Of a stretch of 7,653 bases of DNA, positions 4,672 through 7,653 are shown piece after piece (position 1 is the stretch's first letter; every line of letters begins with the position of its first letter). The notes below the pieces were generated by a model, which was not told where the DNA came from, searched no databases, and was given only the letters and a program-made list of their open reading frames with translations. The position numbers and the translations under genes were made by a program. The stretch covers positions 1 to 7,653 of the forward strand of contig DASZXJ010000172.1 in assembly GCA_035545895.1 (NCBI GenBank), in the 5' to 3' direction. The stretch comes from DASZXJ01 sp035545895 (GTDB lineage Bacteria > Planctomycetota > Phycisphaerae > Tepidisphaerales > Tepidisphaeraceae).

Positions 4672-6048
4672 ATGAGCAGCATGGAAGATAAAGCGGTTCC
4701 TCTTAATTACGCCCCCGCCGAGCAGGGATGGAGACAGTCGGCCTCAACACCCAGCCTGCCGGAAGCATTTCGAACTGTCTCAGTTTTGAAAAGCTCCGGT
4801 TTCTGGCGAAAGCTGTTGACCTTCTCGGGGCCTGGTTATCTCGTTGCGGTCGGTTACATGGACCCGGGCAACTGGGCGACCGATCTGGCGGGCGGATCGA
4901 AGTTCGGTTACCAGCTTCTCTCCGTCATCATGATCTCGAATCTGATGGCGATCCTGCTTCAGCACTTGTGCGCCAAGCTCGGCATCGTCACCGGCCGCGA
5001 CCTCGCCCAAGCCTGCCGCGATCATTATTCCAAACCGGTCAGCAATGTGCTCTGGGTGCTTTGTGAACTTGCGATTTGTGCTTGCGACCTGGCTGAAGTT
5101 TTGGGCTCAGCCATTGCGTTGCAACTGCTATTTGGAATTCCACTGACCGCCGGCGTTTGTCTCACCGCGCTTGATGTGCTTGTGCTGCTGGCCATGCAAA
5201 ACAAGGGGTTTCGATATCTCGAAGCGCTCGTCGTTTCGCTGATCGTGGTCATCGGATCCTGCTTTGCATTGGAGCTGTTCTTTGCCAAGCCAAGTTTGGT
5301 GGGCGTGCTATTGGGTTTCGTTCCAAGCGCTCAAATCGTTACCAACAGAGAAATGCTTTATGTGGGCATCGGTATTTTGGGCGCCACTGTCATGCCGCAC
5401 AATCTTTATCTGCACTCATCGATCGTGCAGACGCGAAAATACGAACAAACCGATGAAGGCCGCGCCGAAGCCATTCATTTTGCGACAATTGACTCGACTG
5501 TAGCACTGATGTTTGCACTGTTCATCAATGCAGCCATTCTGATCCTGTCGGCTGCCGTATTTCACTTCAAAGGCAATCAGGAAGTGGCCGAGATTGACCA
5601 GGCTTACAGGCTGCTCGCGCCTGCACTGGGCACCACTGCCGCCAGCGTATTGTTTGGCGTTGCGCTGCTTGCATCAGGACAAAACTCCACGATTACCGGC
5701 ACGCTCGCTGGTCAAATCGTGATGGAAGGCTTCCTTAACATCCGCCTCAAACCATGGCTGCGGCGACTAATTACCCGCCTGCTCGCGATCGTGCCTGCGG
5801 TGATTGCATCATCCATGTATGGAGAAAGCGGAACTGGCAAGCTGCTGATTTTCAGCCAGGTATTCCTCAGCCTGCAACTTCCCTTTGCCGTGATTCCGCT
5901 GCTGATGTTTGTCGGCGAGCACAAAAAGATGGGACAGTTCCGGCCGAAGAACTGGATACTTGTGCTCGCATGGATTACCGCGTCCATCATCGTTACTCTC
6001 AACGCAAAGTTGCTTTGGGATTTTGCCACTGCGGCAATGTCAAATTGA
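4672..6048 (+). CDS. mntH: NRAMP-family proton-coupled Mn(II)/Fe(II) transporter
   Basis: Inner-membrane importer of divalent metals, mainly manganese, driven by protons. The 458 residues start with a hydrophilic stretch of about 50 residues, then a succession of hydrophobic segments consistent with the family's 11 helices. The two metal-site signatures are intact: DPGN at 64-67 in helix 1, within GPGYLVAVGYMDPGNW, and MPHN at 241-244 in helix 6, within GATVMPHNLYLHSS. Both ends are complete. The start is uncertain: ATG at 4672 or 4681 are both possible and neither has a clear ribosome-binding site; a TTG at 4636 lies inside the operator-like dyad and is unlikely. It is divergent from the metalloregulator gene with 87 bases between, and is followed by a universal stress protein gene after 7 bases, so it heads an operon probably repressed by metal. 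Confidence 0.95.
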   Translation: MSSMEDKAVPLNYAPAEQGWRQSASTPSLPEAFRTVSVLKSSGFWRKLLTFSGPGYLVAVGYMDPGNWATDLAGGSKFGYQLLSVIMISNLMAILLQHLCAKLGIVTGRDLAQACRDHYSKPVSNVLWVLCELAICACDLAEVLGSAIALQLLFGIPLTAGVCLTALDVLVLLAMQNKGFRYLEALVVSLIVVIGSCFALELFFAKPSLVGVLLGFVPSAQIVTNREMLYVGIGILGATVMPHNLYLHSSIVQTRKYEQTDEGRAEAIHFATIDSTVALMFALFINAAILILSAAVFHFKGNQEVAEIDQAYRLLAPALGTTAASVLFGVALLASGQNSTITGTLAGQIVMEGFLNIRLKPWLRRLITRLLAIVPAVIASSMYGESGTGKLLIFSQVFLSLQLPFAVIPLLMFVGEHKKMGQFRPKNWILVLAWITASIIVTLNAKLLWDFATAAMSN

Positions 6049-6055
6049 GTTCGGC

Positions 6056-6478
6056 ATGTATCAAAAGATTTTACTAGCCCTGGACGCGACCGCAGCCGAT
6101 CGAAGCCTGCTGACGCACATTGTCGAATTGGCGAAGCTTCACCAGTCCAAATTGTTGCTGCTGCACGTGGCCGACGGATGGGCGGCGCGAAATTTTGATG
6201 CGCTGAAGCTGGCCGAGTCGGAGGAAATCAAGGAAGACCGCGCCTATCTCGAACGTACGGCAAGCGACTTGCGCAACCAGAATCTTGAAGTGACAACCCG
6301 CCTGGCGATGGGCAATCCGCCGACGGAAATCCTTAAAACCGCCAGTGCCGAAAAATGTGATCTCATCGCCATGACCACGCACGGCCACCGATTTCTTGCC
6401 GACATCGTTTTAGGCAGTACCATCGAGGCTGTACGACATCAGGCGAAGATCCCACTGCTCATCGTTCGCGCGGAGTAA
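6056..6478 (+). CDS. Universal stress protein, UspA family
   Basis: A 140-residue single-domain cytosolic protein of the Rossmann-like Usp fold. It begins MYQKILLALD, with the conserved Asp at 10 of the first strand. The nucleotide-binding signature G-x2-G-x9-G-S/T is present near the end as TTHG (107-110), nine residues, then GS (120-121). Its first glycine is replaced by threonine (T107), the remainder is kept, so ATP binding is likely but not certain. The ATG at 6056 is seven bases after the mntH stop, with only a GAG upstream, suggesting translational coupling. A longer frame beginning inside mntH is a shadow. Usp proteins beside ion transporters are thought to regulate or protect the transporter; here a role in adjusting manganese import is plausible but inferred. 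Confidence 0.9.
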   Translation: MYQKILLALDATAADRSLLTHIVELAKLHQSKLLLLHVADGWAARNFDALKLAESEEIKEDRAYLERTASDLRNQNLEVTTRLAMGNPPTEILKTASAEKCDLIAMTTHGHRFLADIVLGSTIEAVRHQAKIPLLIVRAE

Positions 6479-6486
6479 GGCCGGGC

Positions 6487-7512
6487 GTGAAGAACATCAA
6501 CATTGGCATCATTGGCTACGGGCGCATCGGCGCGGAACATGCCGGCTGGTTGCGCCGGGCAATTGGCATTGGTGATATTTCAGTTGCCGATCCCACCCCG
6601 GCTCGCCTTGCGATCGCTGAATCGAAAGGGCTTGTAACATTTTCCGATTTTGAATTGCTGCTTACAGATCGTTCTATCGATGCAATTTTAGTATCTACTC
6701 CGACGGCGATGCATTTCGAACACGCCAGCCAGGCGCTGTCCGCCGGCAAACATGTCATGATCGAAAAGCCGATGGCGCTCGATATGGAACAGTCTCAGCG
6801 GCTCATCAAGCAGGCTTCGTCCAGCAACAAACTCTTGAGCGTCTTCCACAATCGCCGGTGGGATATCGATTTTCTCACGGTCAGGCAAGCGATTGAGTCA
6901 AATACATTCGGCAGGATCATCAACATCGAAAGCCGGATCAGCCAGTGGGCCAGTTGCGTGGGGCCGGCGGCACGCGAGTACCGGCCAAACTGGCGTAACG
7001 AAGCCTCTTATGGCGGCGGCGGACTTTATGACTGGGGATCGCATCTGATCGATCAGATGTGGCAACTGATGTTGCCTGCCGAGCCCGTTCGAGTTTTCGC
7101 GCAGCTTCGCGGCAATGTCTGGTCAAAAGATTGCGATGATTTTGCCCGTATTTGCATCGACTTTGATCATGGGGCAGTTGGAATGGTCGAAATCAACACG
7201 ACTACGACCCATTCTTTGCCGCGGTGGCACATTGATGGCGCGCTCGGATCGGCCGAAGCGCCTGCGAGCTTGAAGTATGACACCCGCGAATGGGCACAGC
7301 TTCAATTTCGTCCTGCCGATGGATCAGACCAAAGAATTTTACCAATTGCGCCAGTTGGATTGACGGAGCCAGAAATTTGGAGTCGATTTGCGAGTTCGAT
7401 TCACGGCGATGGCGAACCCGCTGTGACCGTGAAGACCGTCTTGCAAACCATGCGACTGATCGACGCCGCCCGGCAAAGCAGTGAAAAGGGAATTGCCGTT
7501 GCAATCGACTAA
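6487..7512 (+). CDS. Gfo/Idh/MocA-family NAD(P)-dependent oxidoreductase
   Basis: A 341-residue cytosolic dehydrogenase of sugars, inositols or related polyols. The N-terminal Rossmann domain has GYGRIG (G10, G12, G15), and the EKP motif is at 93-95 with the conserved lysine K94. The FHNRRWDIDFL segment at 120-130 and GGGGLYDWGSHLID at 176-189 carry the likely catalytic D182 and H186. These match the NADP-dependent scyllo-inositol dehydrogenase branch (YdgJ/IolW-like) best, but the substrate cannot be set from sequence alone. The GTG start at 6487 is supported by AAGG at 6477-6480 overlapping the stop of the stress-protein gene; the gap is eight bases. It is third in the mntH operon although it has no obvious link to metal transport. 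The stop is one base before the right terminal repeat, so nothing further downstream is visible. Confidence 0.9.
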   Translation: MKNINIGIIGYGRIGAEHAGWLRRAIGIGDISVADPTPARLAIAESKGLVTFSDFELLLTDRSIDAILVSTPTAMHFEHASQALSAGKHVMIEKPMALDMEQSQRLIKQASSSNKLLSVFHNRRWDIDFLTVRQAIESNTFGRIINIESRISQWASCVGPAAREYRPNWRNEASYGGGGLYDWGSHLIDQMWQLMLPAEPVRVFAQLRGNVWSKDCDDFARICIDFDHGAVGMVEINTTTTHSLPRWHIDGALGSAEAPASLKYDTREWAQLQFRPADGSDQRILPIAPVGLTEPEIWSRFASSIHGDGEPAVTVKTVLQTMRLIDAARQSSEKGIAVAID

Positions 7513-7513
7513 C

Positions 7514-7653
7514 CCGGATATTTCATCTGATTTTTGAGTGGCGTTATAGCGCGACGGCCCTGCCTCTTGTAGATTCTGGGAGTTACCACACTCTTGAACC
7601 ACTGCAAGGAGGCAAGGCCGTGCGGACAGACTGTAACAAGCCGATCGTTCACT
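7514..7653 (+). repeat. 140-bp terminal repeat, right copy
   Basis: Exact reverse complement of 2-141, reaching the last base of the window. It begins one base after the TAA of the oxidoreductase gene and contains the same hairpin (7554-7566 with 7609-7621, plus three pairs past a bulged base). Seen from the upstream gene, it has the same orientation as the left copy has behind the DUF4926 gene. Either could serve as a 3' structural element. Identity over the full length means no mutation-based evidence for a conserved fold is available here. Confidence 0.9.

Noticed and set aside
1..7653. Whole window as a composite transposon bounded by the 140-bp repeats
   Set aside because: No transposase, integrase or resolvase is encoded, the interior includes the housekeeping gene guaA, and the repeats coincide with the sequence ends as assembly breaks do.
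1..7653. CRISPR array, toxin or defence gene cluster, phage genes
   Set aside because: I looked for regularly spaced repeats and for nuclease, helicase, methylase or phage signatures and saw none.

Overview
The window reads as ordinary bacterial chromosome from an environmental bacterium. GC content is moderate, genes are compact, and several starts have no Shine-Dalgarno sequence. The gene families fit a Gram-negative soil or water lineage of the Acidobacteria/Verrucomicrobia/Planctomycetes kind. That placement is an inference from protein style, not from a marker gene. Both extremities carry the same 140-bp sequence in inverted orientation, so the window is probably one whole assembly contig that stops inside a dispersed repeat.

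Layout. 2-141: repeat copy. 174-410 (-): small intact DUF4926-type protein. 400-652 (-): wreck of its usual partner, a DUF6883-type gene with one frameshift and one internal deletion. 686-779 (-): tRNA-like gene with good acceptor, D and T arms (alanine-type G3-U70) but about 21 extra nucleotides in the anticodon arm. 780-1109: gene-free regulatory region holding promoters for the tRNA (-) and xylA (+), plus small repeats and dyads. 1110-2276 (+): class I (actinobacterial-type) xylose isomerase. 2325-3869 (+): GMP synthase guaA, with its own apparent promoter whose spacer is an 18-bp palindrome. 3922-4584 (-): DtxR/MntR-family metal-dependent repressor. 4585-4671: divergent control region with overlapping dyads. 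4672-6048 (+): NRAMP Mn/Fe transporter mntH, followed at gaps of 7 and 8 bases by a single-domain universal stress protein (6056-6478) and a Gfo/Idh/MocA oxidoreductase (6487-7512). 7514-7653: second repeat copy.

How the genes fit together. The right half is a metal-homeostasis unit: a metalloregulator facing, and probably repressing, a proton-coupled Mn/Fe importer that heads a three-gene operon. The left half is unrelated metabolism (sugar isomerisation, guanine nucleotide synthesis) beside a degraded accessory gene pair next to an abnormal tRNA. I see no strong evidence for an undescribed defence or mobile system. The most unusual items are the tRNA insertion, the decayed DUF6883/DUF4926 pair, the terminal repeat, and the palindromes built into the guaA, xylA and mntH control regions.
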